Below are positions 45,760-55,307 of a DNA stretch of 64,000 nucleotides, piece after piece. Position numbers and translations under genes: made by a program. The stretch comes from Arthrobacter sp. SLBN-83 (lineage in GTDB: Bacteria; Actinomycetota; Actinomycetes; Actinomycetales; Micrococcaceae). The DNA lies in contig NZ_VFMX01000001.1 of the NCBI RefSeq assembly GCF_006715285.1, positions 1,302,001-1,366,000 on the forward strand. The letters are read 5' to 3'. Numbering within the stretch: the stretch's first letter is position 1; each line of letters starts with the position of its first letter. The notes below the pieces were generated by a model that did no database searches, had not been told where the DNA came from, and saw nothing but the letters and a program-made list of their open reading frames with translations.

Positions 45760-46731
45760 ATGGACATCTTTGGAACAATAATCGCCCCGTTCAAGTGGCT
45801 GGTTTCGTTCATCATGGTGGCGTTCCACGACGGGCTCAGCGCCATTGGCATGCCCGCGGAGAATGGCTGGACCTGGACCTTGGCCATCATCGGGCTGGTG
45901 CTGGTGATCCGTGCCGCCCTCATCCCCGTGTTCGTCAAGCAGATCAAGGCGCAGCGCGGCATGCAGCTCCTGCAGCCTGACCTGAAGAAGCTGCAGGAAA
46001 AGTACAAGGGCAAGACGGACCAGCTGTCCCGCCAGGCCATGGCCCAGGAACAGATGGCCATGTACAAGAAACACGGGACCAACCCGTTCTCCGCGTGCCT
46101 TCCCATGCTGATCCAGATGCCGTTCTTCTTTGCACTCTTCCAGGTGCTGTCGGGGATCTCGCAGGCCAAGGACCAGGGCGCCGGCATCGGTGCCATGAGC
46201 CACGAACAGGTTGTCGAGTTCGACGCCTCAAGCATCTTCGGCGCGCCCTTGTCCGCAGCCCTGCTGCACGGCGGGGCAGGCAACGTCGCTGTGGTGGTGC
46301 TCTCGATCGTGATGATCCTGGCCATGACGGCTTCGCAGTTCATTACCCAGAAGCAGATCATGGCCAAGAACATGTCTGAAGAAGCCATGGCCAGCCCGTT
46401 CATGCGCCAGCAGAAGATGATGCTGTACATCCTGCCCATCGTCTTCGGCGTGGGTGGCATCAACTTCCCCATCGGTGTCCTGATCTACTGGACCACCACC
46501 AACCTTTGGACCATGGGCCAGCAGTTCTTCGTCATCCGCCGCATGCCGACGCCGGGATCCCCCGCAGCCAAGGCCCTCGCCGAACGCCGTGCCGCCAAGG
46601 GCCTGCCGGCACTTTCCGTCCTGGGCGGCAAGCGGGACGAATCAGCCAACGCCGATGCCGCCGCGGCTGCCGCAGTTGAGATCAAGGGACAGCGCGTCCA
46701 GCCCCAGCGCAAGAACAGGAAGAAGAAGTAA
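45760..46731 (+). CDS. yidC: membrane protein insertase YidC
   Basis: This 323-residue Oxa1/YidC-type protein has five hydrophobic segments. The first is at about 11-33 (WLVSFIMVAFHDGLSAIG region). The conserved cytoplasmic hairpin is QRGMQLLQPDLKKLQEKYKGK, and later segments include LPMLIQMPFFFALFQVLSG and INFPIGVLIYWTTTNLWTMGQ. The hydrophilic groove Arg is in IRAALIPVF. It inserts proteins into the cytoplasmic membrane. The Lys/Arg-rich C-terminus (KNRKKK) probably contacts the ribosome. The stop overlaps the khpB start by 1 bp. Confidence 0.96.
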   Translation: MDIFGTIIAPFKWLVSFIMVAFHDGLSAIGMPAENGWTWTLAIIGLVLVIRAALIPVFVKQIKAQRGMQLLQPDLKKLQEKYKGKTDQLSRQAMAQEQMAMYKKHGTNPFSACLPMLIQMPFFFALFQVLSGISQAKDQGAGIGAMSHEQVVEFDASSIFGAPLSAALLHGGAGNVAVVVLSIVMILAMTASQFITQKQIMAKNMSEEAMASPFMRQQKMMLYILPIVFGVGGINFPIGVLIYWTTTNLWTMGQQFFVIRRMPTPGSPAAKALAERRAAKGLPALSVLGGKRDESANADAAAAAAVEIKGQRVQPQRKNRKKK

Positions 46732-47294
46732 TGTCTGCCGAGAGCACCGAGCACGCCTTTTCTGAAGAAATCGAAGATCAGGACGCTTCCGTGAACCAGG
46801 ATGCTTCCGCCGCCAAGGTTTCCGCCGTCAGCCGCCTCGAAGAAGAGGGGGACGTCGCTGCCGACTACCTGGAGGAATTGCTGGACATCGCCGACATCGA
46901 CGGCGACATCGACATCGAGGTCCGCAACGGCCGCACTTACATCTCCATCGTCGCCGACGAGGAAGCCGAAGGACTCGAAGGCCTGGTTGGCGAAGACGGC
47001 GAGGTCCTTGAAGCGCTCCAGGAACTGACGCGGCTGGCAGTCCTGTCGGCCACGGAAAACCGTTCCCGGCTTGTCCTGGACATCAACGGCTACCGGCAGG
47101 AGCGTACCGGCCACCTGCAGAAGATTGCCGAAGACGCGGCAGCGTCAGTGAAGGAAACCGGCAAGTCGGTGGCGCTGGAACCGATGAGCGCCTACGAACG
47201 CAAGATTGTGCATGACGCCGTGGCCGATCTCGGCCTGGTGAGCGAGTCCGAGGGCGAAGGCGCCGGACGCCACATCGTTGTTTCCGCGGACTAG
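46731..47294 (+). CDS. khpB: KH/R3H domain RNA-binding protein KhpB (Jag)
   Basis: This 187-residue protein has an acidic N-terminus, a KH-type domain around LEGLVGEDGEVLEALQELTRL, and a C-terminal R3H domain (MSAYERKIVHDAVADL with the R-xxx-H spacing nearby and GAGRHIVVSA). The canonical N-terminal Jag domain is absent or short. KhpB binds RNA and is linked to envelope and division control in Gram-positives. It is in the normal order between yidC and rsmG. Confidence 0.9.
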   Translation: MSAESTEHAFSEEIEDQDASVNQDASAAKVSAVSRLEEEGDVAADYLEELLDIADIDGDIDIEVRNGRTYISIVADEEAEGLEGLVGEDGEVLEALQELTRLAVLSATENRSRLVLDINGYRQERTGHLQKIAEDAAASVKETGKSVALEPMSAYERKIVHDAVADLGLVSESEGEGAGRHIVVSAD

Positions 47295-47313
47295 AGAAGC
47301 TGACCCAGTAACC

Positions 47314-47964
47314 ATGGTTGACATCACGGCAGCAGAACTTCGCGCTGCTGAGAAAATCTTCGGCGACCGGCTGGACCTCGCCAAGCGCTACGTGGAGCAT
47401 TTGGCCTCCTCTGGAACCGAACGGGGCTTGATCGGGCCGCGGGAGGTTCCCCGGCTGTGGAGCCGCCACGTGCTCAATTGTGCAGTCATCGAAAGCGAGA
47501 TTGCCCAGGGAAGCCATGTTGCCGACGTCGGAAGCGGCGCCGGACTGCCTGGCTTGTGCCTGGCCATCGCACGCCCGGATCTTGAGCTGACGCTCATTGA
47601 GCCGCTGGAGCGGCGCGTGATCTGGCTTCAGGAAGTGGTGGACGACCTTGGCCTGGACAACGTCACGGTCATGCGCACACGCGCTGAGTTGGCGGTAGGG
47701 CACGTGGAGGCTGACGTGGTGACGGCCCGTGCCGTATCGGCCTTGACCAACCTGGCCGGCCTAACCATCCCGCTCCTCGGCGGCCACGGAGAAGTGGTGG
47801 CCATCAAAGGACGTAGCGCCGGTGAGGAAATTGAGAAGGCGGCCAAGACCATCCGTAAGCTGGGTGGCGTTGAGACCTCGGTACTGACCGTAGGTGACAA
47901 CCTCCTCGAGGAGCCCACTACCGTGGTTCGCATCGTGGTGAACAAGTCCCAAAAGAAGTCCTGA
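47314..47964 (+). CDS. rsmG: 16S rRNA (guanine(527)-N7)-methyltransferase RsmG
   Basis: This 216-residue SAM-dependent methyltransferase has GLIGPREVPRLWSRHVLNCAV, the SAM motif VADVGSGAGLPGLCLAIARP, and ARAVSALTNLAGLTIPLL. It methylates G527 of 16S rRNA, and its loss gives low-level streptomycin resistance. The ATG at 47314 is 19 bp after khpB. It precedes parA in the conserved block. Confidence 0.95.
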   Translation: MVDITAAELRAAEKIFGDRLDLAKRYVEHLASSGTERGLIGPREVPRLWSRHVLNCAVIESEIAQGSHVADVGSGAGLPGLCLAIARPDLELTLIEPLERRVIWLQEVVDDLGLDNVTVMRTRAELAVGHVEADVVTARAVSALTNLAGLTIPLLGGHGEVVAIKGRSAGEEIEKAAKTIRKLGGVETSVLTVGDNLLEEPTTVVRIVVNKSQKKS

Positions 47965-48053
47965 CCCGGGCCCGCTGACGGCTGTCAGCAGGCAGGAGCA
48001 GTTAGGCTAGACAACGGCAGCAAAATTGGCTGAACGAGAGTGAGAGTGCCCCA

Positions 48054-49136
48054 GTGACGAGTAGTGAAGCCTCCGCACAACGGATCCCGCCGTTTGTGTC
48101 TTTGGGGTCGGCACGTTCTGTCGCTGGGTCCGGGCTTGCCGGAGTCGGCATGGCTCCCGCCCGGGGTGGCAATCACCCGAAAGCAGGTGTTTCTGCTGCC
48201 TCAGGTAATGCAGTTTCACGTGAAACAACCGCAAACGGTCGATCCAACGTCATCGACGCAATCGATGATTCCAGCCCCATCGCACGGGAACTTGCCCATG
48301 AAACGAAGCGCCGTGAGCGATTAGTGGGACGACAACTCCCCCGCCCTGAAAAGACCCGCATCTTTACGGTGTCCAACCAGAAGGGCGGAGTAGGCAAGAC
48401 CACCACCACGGTCAACATCGCCGCCGCCTTGGCAGCCGCCGGACTTAATGTGCTGGTCATCGACATCGATCCCCAGGGCAATGCCTCCACTGCCTTGGGC
48501 ATTGAGCATCACGCGGACGTGGACAGCATCTACGACGTCCTGATCAACGACGTCCCTCTGGCCGATGTCGTAGCCCCCTGCCCGGATATCGGAAAACTCA
48601 TCTGCGCGCCGGCCACGATCCACCTTGCAGGGGCCGAGATTGAGCTGGTGTCCCTAGTGGCGCGCGAGCAGAGGCTGCGCCGGGCCATTGACGTCTACGC
48701 GAAGGAACGCGAGAAGAACGGCGAGGAGCGGCTGGACTATGTGTTCATCGACTGCCCGCCCAGCTTGGGCCTGCTGACAGTCAATGCTTTCTGCGCCGCC
48801 AGTGAGGTACTGATCCCCATTCAGTGCGAGTACTATGCGCTGGAGGGCCTGAGCCAGCTCCTCAAGAATATCGAAATGATTCAGAAGCACCTCAACGCGG
48901 ACCTCGTTGTGTCGACGATCCTGCTCACCATGTACGACGGCCGAACCAACCTCGCTGCCCAGGTGGCTGCGGAGGTACGCCAGCACTTCCCCAAACAGGT
49001 CCTCTCGGCCGTAGTTCCACGGTCAGTCCGGATCTCCGAAGCGCCCAGCTACCAGCAGACGGTCATGACATACGATCCGTCCTCAAGTGGTGCCTTGTCC
49101 TACTTGGAAGCCGCCGCTGAAATAGCGGAACGCTAG
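48054..49136 (+). CDS. parA: chromosome partitioning ATPase ParA
   Basis: This 360-residue protein has a Walker-type ParA motif [21 protein letters not shown], the A' and Walker B sequences [14 protein letters not shown] and [12 protein letters not shown], and the family C-terminus. The first about 100 residues are an extension rich in Ser/Ala/Arg, with no known domain. This extension contains VSRET, encoded by an exact parS 14-mer at 48214-48227. ParA drives segregation of ParB-parS complexes. The GTG start at 48054 is supported by the continuous frame; a shorter start is possible. Confidence 0.93.
   Translation: MTSSEASAQRIPPFVSLGSARSVAGSGLAGVGMAPARGGNHPKAGVSAASGNAVSRETTANGRSNVIDAIDDSSPIARELAHETKRRERLVGRQLPRPEKTRIFTVSNQKGGVGKTTTTVNIAAALAAAGLNVLVIDIDPQGNASTALGIEHHADVDSIYDVLINDVPLADVVAPCPDIGKLICAPATIHLAGAEIELVSLVAREQRLRRAIDVYAKEREKNGEERLDYVFIDCPPSLGLLTVNAFCAASEVLIPIQCEYYALEGLSQLLKNIEMIQKHLNADLVVSTILLTMYDGRTNLAAQVAAEVRQHFPKQVLSAVVPRSVRISEAPSYQQTVMTYDPSSSGALSYLEAAAEIAER
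48214..48227. other. parS site inside parA
   Basis: This is an exact palindrome GTTTCACGTGAAAC, the actinobacterial ParB-binding site, lying within the coding frame where it reads VSRET. Binding is inferred from sequence identity with the known consensus. Confidence 0.9.
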
Positions 49137-49201
49137 AATCTTCAATACCGCAACGCACGGAGCAAGGCCCAGCCCGGCTCTACCACTGGAGGGATTTACC
49201 C

Positions 49202-50488
49202 ATGAGCGAGAAGCGACGGGGCCTAGGCCGCGGTCTTGGCGCGCTGATTCCAAGTTCCGCTGCAACCAATGGGTCCGGCAACGGTGGGGCGGTATCGCGG
49301 CCTGTTGATCTGTTCTTCCCGGAGGGACGCAGGAAAACCGAACCTACGGAGCAGCCTGCAGTGGCAGCAGTCACCGGAACGCAGGGCAAGGAAGCAGCAG
49401 GCTCGTCCACCCCGCCTTCTTCAGGCAAAGCAGCTGCGCCCAAGGCCGGCGCCGACAAGAGCAGTGATGATAAGAAGCCCGCCTCCGCGGCTGCTCCCGC
49501 TCCGGCAAAGAAGGCTCCAACCAGGAAATCCCCCGCAGCGGGATCAAAGGCTGATGCCGAACCCTCTGCCAGCGTGGAAGATCCGGAAGTTTCAAATCCG
49601 GTAGAGGTGGTACCCAACGAGGAGCCAGCTCAGGATGCGGCCGCCGGCTCGGGCGTCGAGCTGGTGGAAGTTCCCGGTGCCCGCTTCGCCGAGATTCCGG
49701 TATCCGACATCCATCCGAACCGGAAGCAGCCCCGCAATGTCTTCGATGAGGACGACATGGCCGAGCTGGTTCACTCGGTTCGCGAAATCGGCGTGCTCCA
49801 GCCGATTGTGGTTCGCACATCAACCGAAGCAGGTAGCGAACCCTACGAGTTGGTCATGGGCGAACGACGCTGGCGCGCCGTCCAGGCCGCCGGGCTCGAA
49901 ACCATTCCTGCCATCATTCGCGATACGACTGACGATGACCTTCTCCGCGATGCCCTGCTCGAGAACCTCCACCGCAGCCAGCTGAACCCGCTGGAAGAGG
50001 CCGCAGCTTACCAGCAGCTCCTGGAGGACTTTGGGACCACCCACGAGCAATTGGCGGACCGCATTGGCCGTTCGAGGCCGCAGGTGTCCAATACTCTCCG
50101 CCTGCTGAAGCTCCCCCCGTTGGTGCAGCGGCGGGTAGCCGCCGGCGTCCTCTCCGCAGGCCACGCACGTGCCCTTCTGTCGCTGCCTGATGCTGCCGCC
50201 ATGGAACGGCTAGCACAGAGGATTGTTGCAGAGGGTATGTCAGTGCGCGCCACGGAAGAGGCGGCGGCGCTGTACCAAGATCCTGCGAAGCCCGCAAAGA
50301 ACAACATTCCGCGCCCTGGGGCCCGGCATGAACGTCTGGACTTCTTGGCTTCCTCGCTTTCCGATCGCCTTGATACGAACGTCAAGATCTCGCTCGGTGT
50401 GAGAAAGGGCAAGGTAAGCATCGAGTTCGCCAGTGTTGAGGACTTGAACCGCATTATGGATGTCTTGGCTCCGGATTCGAGCAACTAG
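49202..50488 (+). CDS. parB: chromosome partitioning protein ParB
   Basis: This 428-residue protein starts with [15 protein letters not shown], which is typical of ParB. An Ala/Pro/Lys-rich disordered linker of about 130 residues follows. The CTPase/N-terminal domain has [17 protein letters not shown] and the GERRWRA motif; the HTH region has [23 protein letters not shown], and the C-terminal dimerisation part closes the protein. ParB binds parS, spreads along DNA and recruits SMC. It is 65 bp after parA and followed by a terminator. Confidence 0.96.
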   Translation: MSEKRRGLGRGLGALIPSSAATNGSGNGGAVSRPVDLFFPEGRRKTEPTEQPAVAAVTGTQGKEAAGSSTPPSSGKAAAPKAGADKSSDDKKPASAAAPAPAKKAPTRKSPAAGSKADAEPSASVEDPEVSNPVEVVPNEEPAQDAAAGSGVELVEVPGARFAEIPVSDIHPNRKQPRNVFDEDDMAELVHSVREIGVLQPIVVRTSTEAGSEPYELVMGERRWRAVQAAGLETIPAIIRDTTDDDLLRDALLENLHRSQLNPLEEAAAYQQLLEDFGTTHEQLADRIGRSRPQVSNTLRLLKLPPLVQRRVAAGVLSAGHARALLSLPDAAAMERLAQRIVAEGMSVRATEEAAALYQDPAKPAKNNIPRPGARHERLDFLASSLSDRLDTNVKISLGVRKGKVSIEFASVEDLNRIMDVLAPDSSN

Positions 50489-50499
50489 TCCGCGGTAGG

Positions 50500-50532
50500 A
50501 AAGGCCCGATTCTTCGTAAATCGGGCCTTTTT
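50500..50532 (+). terminator. rho-independent terminator after parB
   Basis: A perfect 12-bp stem (arms 50500-50511 and 50519-50530) with a 7-nt loop and following T residues lies 11 bp after the parB stop. Confidence 0.88.
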
Positions 50533-50957
50533 CATTGTTGTGTGAATTCGAAAACCATGATTTAGTGGCCGGCGGTCATTTGGGCGCAGATTGTCTCCCT
50601 ATATTGTTGTCGCTTGTGCAAAGCAGGCTTAGGGCTGGTTGTTGATGGGAGGCAGATTAACGTCGACCATGCTTTCAGGCGGAGTAAGCGGTCAAGAGGG
50701 CCAACCTGGTACTGGGATGATGTCGTTCGACTGTCCGGGCTCCCCGCATGCGGCTGTCTAGGAGGAGGCATCTTCCCTGCTGAGATTTTCCCTTGCCCTT
50801 TCCCTGCGATTAGGTCCCCAGCGCCGCTTTCAACGTGCATTCTCCTGCGCCGAGTGCACACTGGGGTCCATTGCCGCGTCACTGGACTCAAGGACGGATA
50901 AGGGATATCGGTGGGCCTTGTCTCGCAAGAGCCTGCCTGCCGGTGCAGATCCTTGGT

Positions 50958-50971
50958 GTTTCACGTGAAAC
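50958..50971. other. parS site 2
   Basis: Exact GTTTCACGTGAAAC. It is 15 bp from the next copy (50987), giving a close pair. Confidence 0.92.
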
Positions 50972-50986
50972 GCTCACCTCGCCACT

Positions 50987-51000
50987 GTTTCACGTGAAAC
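50987..51000. other. parS site 3
   Basis: Exact GTTTCACGTGAAAC, the second of the close pair. Confidence 0.92.
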
Positions 51001-51696
51001 AGGCACGCCGCCTTCCAAGTGGGTGTACATCTCATGAGTCAGCGGCCGGAAGCCATACGTCCTGCCCACCATCAGGCCGCTTCCGACACGCACCACGGGA
51101 GCAACCATGAGTTTCCGGGAGTCGTCGATGACCGTTTGCGTTTACGTACTTCTCTGTTGTTTGTGTGTCCACTTGTCTGGCGCTGCTTGAGCGTACTAGG
51201 CGTTATGCCTTGGATTCCCACGCGCGATGCAGATGATTAGGACGAGATAGTCGAAGGTGGCTGCTTAGAACGTCGACAGTTCCTACTAGGTGATTCATGG
51301 CGGTGCATTAGATTCTGCAACCGGAACGAGAACCTGGTATCGGCCTCAGTACACACCGCACTTTCGGATGCTACGAGCGACTCCGAGCGCTTACCAGGTC
51401 CGGGACCGCACAAGGTGTATTTGGGTAAGCATCGTCTGTCGCAGAGCAAAGTACGACTGCGCGCAGCCCCAGACCGCACCCATCCTCACCTCTCCTACGT
51501 ATCCGTGTGCTTCCACGGGCGCTTCGTGCGGAGCTTAGTGGAACGTGAGGACGTCGGATTGACCATTACCCCGTGGGTCTTTGATCCGCTGCATGATCGC
51601 AGTGGTAAAGGTCCTCGCGACTGTGTTTCCTCCCGGTTGAGAGTCTTCGCAACAAGCAGTGTGGACACGGGCAAGGTGGGGTGACGCCCAGCCGAA

Positions 51697-51710
51697 GTTT
51701 CACGTGAAAC
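51697..51710. other. parS site 4
   Basis: Exact GTTTCACGTGAAAC. Confidence 0.92.
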
Positions 51711-51873
51711 ACGTGTAGTACCTCTTGTCGCTGGGCAAGTAGTAGCGAGGGCAGATACCCAAAGCGGTACTCAGAAAACCACGGTACGGGTCCCATGTCT
51801 GATAGGGATCTTGTTGAATACAAGAGCCCCAGCTCCCTCCTGTCAGGTGGACGTCGGAGGCAACTGAGCACAT

Positions 51874-51887
51874 GTTTCACGTGAAAC
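51874..51887. other. parS site 5
   Basis: Exact GTTTCACGTGAAAC, 163 bp after site 4. Confidence 0.92.
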
Positions 51888-52641
51888 GCTCCCCTGCGCT
51901 TCAGGAAGCGCCCACCTGTCGTTCGAGCTAGTCAGGAGCGTTCACCCGCCGTACCAGCTAAGGGAACCGTAGACTCCACGGATATCGCGTAGGCTCCTCC
52001 TCGGCCACTGAGAGCATTCAGTACGGAGCAGTGCCTTGGTGTCGGGCATCTTTATGGGGCACAGCCCACCCACTTGTGCGGCTGATCTCTCCGTCAGAGG
52101 GCGCGAGGAGCCATCGCCGGCAGTCGTGCCTCTGGCCTTACACTCCTACTAACCATTCGTATCGACCACCGTGAACACGAGTGTTCTTGTGTGTATGACG
52201 CGCCATCCGATCCGGCTCTGCAGCAACTGGGGCAGGGGCCAAGCGTCGGGTAGATGACGTGACTGGGGCAGCTCGCTCGATAATTCGCGTAGTCGGTCTG
52301 CGGTGCCTTGAAACCCCAGACCAAGCAGCACTGTTAGGGGCGCAGTCCCCTGATTCGACCTGGTCTTGCTTGATTCGGCTCATACACGGGATTCTGTCGC
52401 TGCCACTGATGCCGCGGAGTGGGTGCAACGGCAGGGCGGGTCAACACGTTTCGTCGCGCACAGTTCGTTCCGCGCAGCGGCTCTGTTGTAAGTGTTGCAG
52501 TGCAAGAAGGACCCCATGCAATTCGCTCCGTACGTCTGGCACCGTTGCGAAGGACTATGTACTCCAATGGAAGGACCTGATTCCGCCCGGCGGTGGTATC
52601 TCTATCCCCTACCACCATGTGCATCACACTCCCCTAGGGCG

Positions 52642-53055
52642 CGTGGATAACGCTGTGGATAACTTTGTGGATTACGGCGCTACGATATCGCCCGCGTCGG
52701 GCTCGGTCGCGCTCACAAGCGCCGGAACATAATTCGAGTGTTGCGCAGCTACCGAAAGACTGAGGTGACCGTGCGGCATTGTTTCACGTGAAACGCACTC
52801 TTGGTCGGCCCTGCAAGGCGGAGCCTGTGGTCTCGGCAACCTCACGGAGCTGAGTAACAATACAATAGTGTAAGGATTTGTCCAGTCCCGCCCAGTGCGT
52901 AGGTGCAGTTGAGCATCGCTGTGCATGCGTCGAGGGCTGCGCCACTCCGATAAAGTCGGCTCAGCATTCGACGTAGCCGCAAGAGGGCGGCCGGATAGCC
53001 TGTGGATAACTGTGTGGATAGAAAGACACTCCCTTGTGGATAACGGTGGGGATAA
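52642..53055. repeat. DnaA-box cluster inside the parS desert
   Basis: Two groups of same-orientation boxes occur. The first is CGTGGATAA at 52642, TGTGGATAA at 52654 and TGTGGATTA at 52666. The second is TGTGGATAA at 53001, TGTGGATAG at 53013, TGTGGATAA at 53035 and TGGGGATAA at 53047. Box starts within each group are 12-22 bp apart. No gene is present. They may bind DnaA; the function is unknown. Confidence 0.75.
52781..52794. other. parS site 6
   Basis: Exact GTTTCACGTGAAAC, lying between the two DnaA-box groups. Confidence 0.92.
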
Positions 53056-53604
53056 ACGTTGCTGTCCCCTGTCGTGTGGAGCCGAACCCTTCTATGTCAT
53101 CTCCTTCGGGGCGGGCGACAATTCGGGGTAGATCGCTCGTAGAGGGCCTGCGGCTACAGCTGCTCGGCGGCGGGTTGCCTCTTCACAGCGTCCCGTTGCT
53201 GGGCAGCGACTAGGTAGTCACCACGTAGTTAGCGATGGAGCGAGGTGCCTGCGAAACTGGGAGTACGGCATGGAAATCGATGGGAGTTCCTATAGTCATA
53301 CCCGCATTTCCAAAATTACTGGATGAAGTCCCAGGCCGATGTCAGGATGGGGTCCACGAGTCATTCGCGGTGGATCTCGGTGCCGCCAGGTGGGGGCTCT
53401 GTATGGGCACATATCTCCGCGTGTATCCCTGAGGAAGCACGCAGGAAACGTCTATAGGCGGCGTTGTCCAGGACAACACGAATAACCGCCCCTATGCCGG
53501 AGTGAAGCGCGACCGACAAAAAGGCAGGTCCTACCCGAGTGGATGCCTCAATGCCGCAAGCGACCCTGATGTCACAATGCGCGCATGAGGGACCCGCACG
53601 GAGC

Positions 53605-53618
53605 GTTTCACGTGAAAC
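53605..53618. other. parS site 7
   Basis: Exact GTTTCACGTGAAAC. Confidence 0.92.
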
Positions 53619-53713
53619 ATCCAGGAGCCGACACGGTTGTTCCATGAGCACCTACTGGCCGGCTGTCCTCGTTGTCAGATGATGCCTGGCAGTATCGGGC
53701 TATCACGCAAAAC

Positions 53714-53727
53714 GTTTCACGTGAAAC
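53714..53727. other. parS site 8
   Basis: Exact GTTTCACGTGAAAC, 95 bp after site 7. Confidence 0.92.
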
Positions 53728-54502
53728 ACATCAGGCGTACTGATTCCATGACCCCTGCGCCTGGGCTTCCACCACTTGGACGTTGCCCTAGACTCCTTCC
53801 CTGTCATGGAAGGGGTTTGAGCCCTCTGAGGGGCATTGGAGGTCACGGCACGCTCGGCGTTGGTGAAATTCCGAACAGCGCGGGAACCAGGTAGTGCGCG
53901 TGGCAGCAAAACGCATCGGGTGGAAGGTTCTGCGCTGGGCGGGACGAATAGCCAGCCATGCGGCATGTCCGTCACCGGTCCGGTCGAGCTCGCGCGAAGC
54001 CGCACAGGCGCCATAAGGCTTCACCCTTCAGAGCTTGAGGCACCTGCAACAACTTGGCATCCCATGAACAGACTGGCCACTGGAAAATCTTTAACTGTGG
54101 ACTACCCGGTTTTTGACCACATGGCTCCTTCCGAGGATGACAGTTTGTCGAATGGCCCTGACTACTAAACGCGGAGCATGTTCTTGTAGGCGGGATCATG
54201 GTGAGGCAAGTTCTGGTCCTGGTTCCGCTTGGCTTTATCGCCGTAAGGATGGCACTCGATGCAAGCCGCCCTCCAGATTGGGGAATTTGACTCGGAACGT
54301 GCCGTAAGCAGTAAGTGAGAGGCGCGATAATTACTCCACGTGGATCCCTCGGCAGTGCAGACCTGTACTCAATGAAGGGATCGTCTACTACTCCTGGGAA
54401 CCTAGTCAGCTAAGCAGACCTGCGATGCCCTCGAGGGTAGACCCAACATCGCGTACTGGGTGTCTGGCCTTGAAAGAAGAGGATGCGTCCTCGCGCGGCG
54501 GC

Positions 54503-54516
54503 GTTTCACGTGAAAC
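54503..54516. other. parS site 9
   Basis: Exact GTTTCACGTGAAAC. Confidence 0.92.
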
Positions 54517-54765
54517 ACCTTCGCAATCCCGGTTGCTGTAGGCCTAAGCCTAGGCTTGGTCGCGGTTATTCCGTGCAGGGCAAATAGGCTTTGGCACTCC
54601 TGCTCCCAGTTCAGCCGTGGGTCCTAAGCGATCAGTCACTGCGAAGATACGCGTATGGCTGGCGTCTAATTGTTTCTGCTGTTAGTGCATGGGCTGGAGC
54701 TGTTCTCATCCGGAAGTACGCCTCGCCGCTCGGAACCAAGTCGCCCGGCCGTCTCCAGCAAGCGT

Positions 54766-54779
54766 GTTTCACGTGAAAC
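54766..54779. other. parS site 10
   Basis: Exact GTTTCACGTGAAAC, the last copy before trxA. Confidence 0.92.
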
Positions 54780-54879
54780 AAGTGTCCCCCTTGCTAGTTA
54801 CTCCGCAGTTACAAGCGACGCCGCAGCGCAGCACGCACCCTCTCATAGAAAGACGGCCATGCAAACCAGGATACAGAAA

Positions 54880-54911
54880 GAGCGGCCATCGCCTCCAGGC
54901 GATGGCCGCTC
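54880..54911 (-). terminator. rho-independent terminator after trxA
   Basis: A perfect 15-bp stem (arms 54880-54894 and 54897-54911) is followed by TTTCTG on the minus strand, 35 bp beyond the trxA stop. Confidence 0.85.
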
Positions 54912-54946
54912 TCCTGCAGACCCGTGTTCAGAACGGGCCTTTGAGC

Positions 54947-55273
54947 CTAGGACAAAACGTCCGAGAATTCCTTCTCGAAGAACTGCTTGGGTTTGGCGCC
55001 GATGACAGTGCTCTTCACCTCGCCACCCTGGAAAAGGTAGACGGCAGGGATGGAAGTAATTCCGTACTCCGCGGCAATCGCGGGGTTGTCATCAACGTTT
55101 ACCTTGACCACGTCCACCTTCTCGCCGTACTCGACGGAAATCTCATCCAGGATGGGGCCCAGCTTGCGGCAGGGGCCGCACCATTCCGCCCAGAAATCCA
55201 CGATTACCGGCTTCTCGGCCGACAAAACGTCAGTGCCGAAACTTGCGTCAGTTACATCTTTAGCGTTGCTCAT
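54947..55273 (-). CDS. trxA: thioredoxin
   Basis: This 108-residue thioredoxin has the active site WAEWCGPCRKLGP and the cis-Pro loop GITSIPAVYLFQGG. It reduces disulfides in the cytosol using electrons from the adjacent thioredoxin reductase. It follows trxB by 34 bp on the same strand, so the two form an operon. The pair near parB matches the trxB-trxC position in mycobacteria. Length and motifs are normal. Confidence 0.96.
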   Translation of the reverse strand: MSNAKDVTDASFGTDVLSAEKPVIVDFWAEWCGPCRKLGPILDEISVEYGEKVDVVKVNVDDNPAIAAEYGITSIPAVYLFQGGEVKSTVIGAKPKQFFEKEFSDVLS

Positions 55274-55307
55274 AGCCTATCTTTCTCTTCGGATAACAGT
55301 GCGCGGA

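Larger units (their letters stand above)
50533..54879. other. parS-rich gene desert between parB and trxA
   Basis: About 4.35 kb has no convincing gene on either strand. Open frames are short, lack Shine-Dalgarno sequences or recognisable domains, and several run through parS sites (giving VSRET, FHVKQ or FHVKH strings). Base composition is lower in G+C than flanking genes: a sample line (51241-51300) has 30 of 60 bases G or C. The stretch carries nine exact parS sites and a cluster of DnaA boxes at 52642-53055. I see no IS element or other repeat family. Confidence 0.8.

Noticed and set aside
52259..52732. 157-residue frame and several others in the parS desert
   Set aside because: No good ribosome-binding site or recognisable domain, atypical codon use, overlapping frames on both strands; some neighbours translate parS sites in different frames, showing they are chance frames.
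50958..54779. parS repeats considered as a CRISPR array
   Set aside because: The repeats are 14-bp perfect palindromes with spacing from 15 to about 900 bp; there are no regular spacers and no cas genes.
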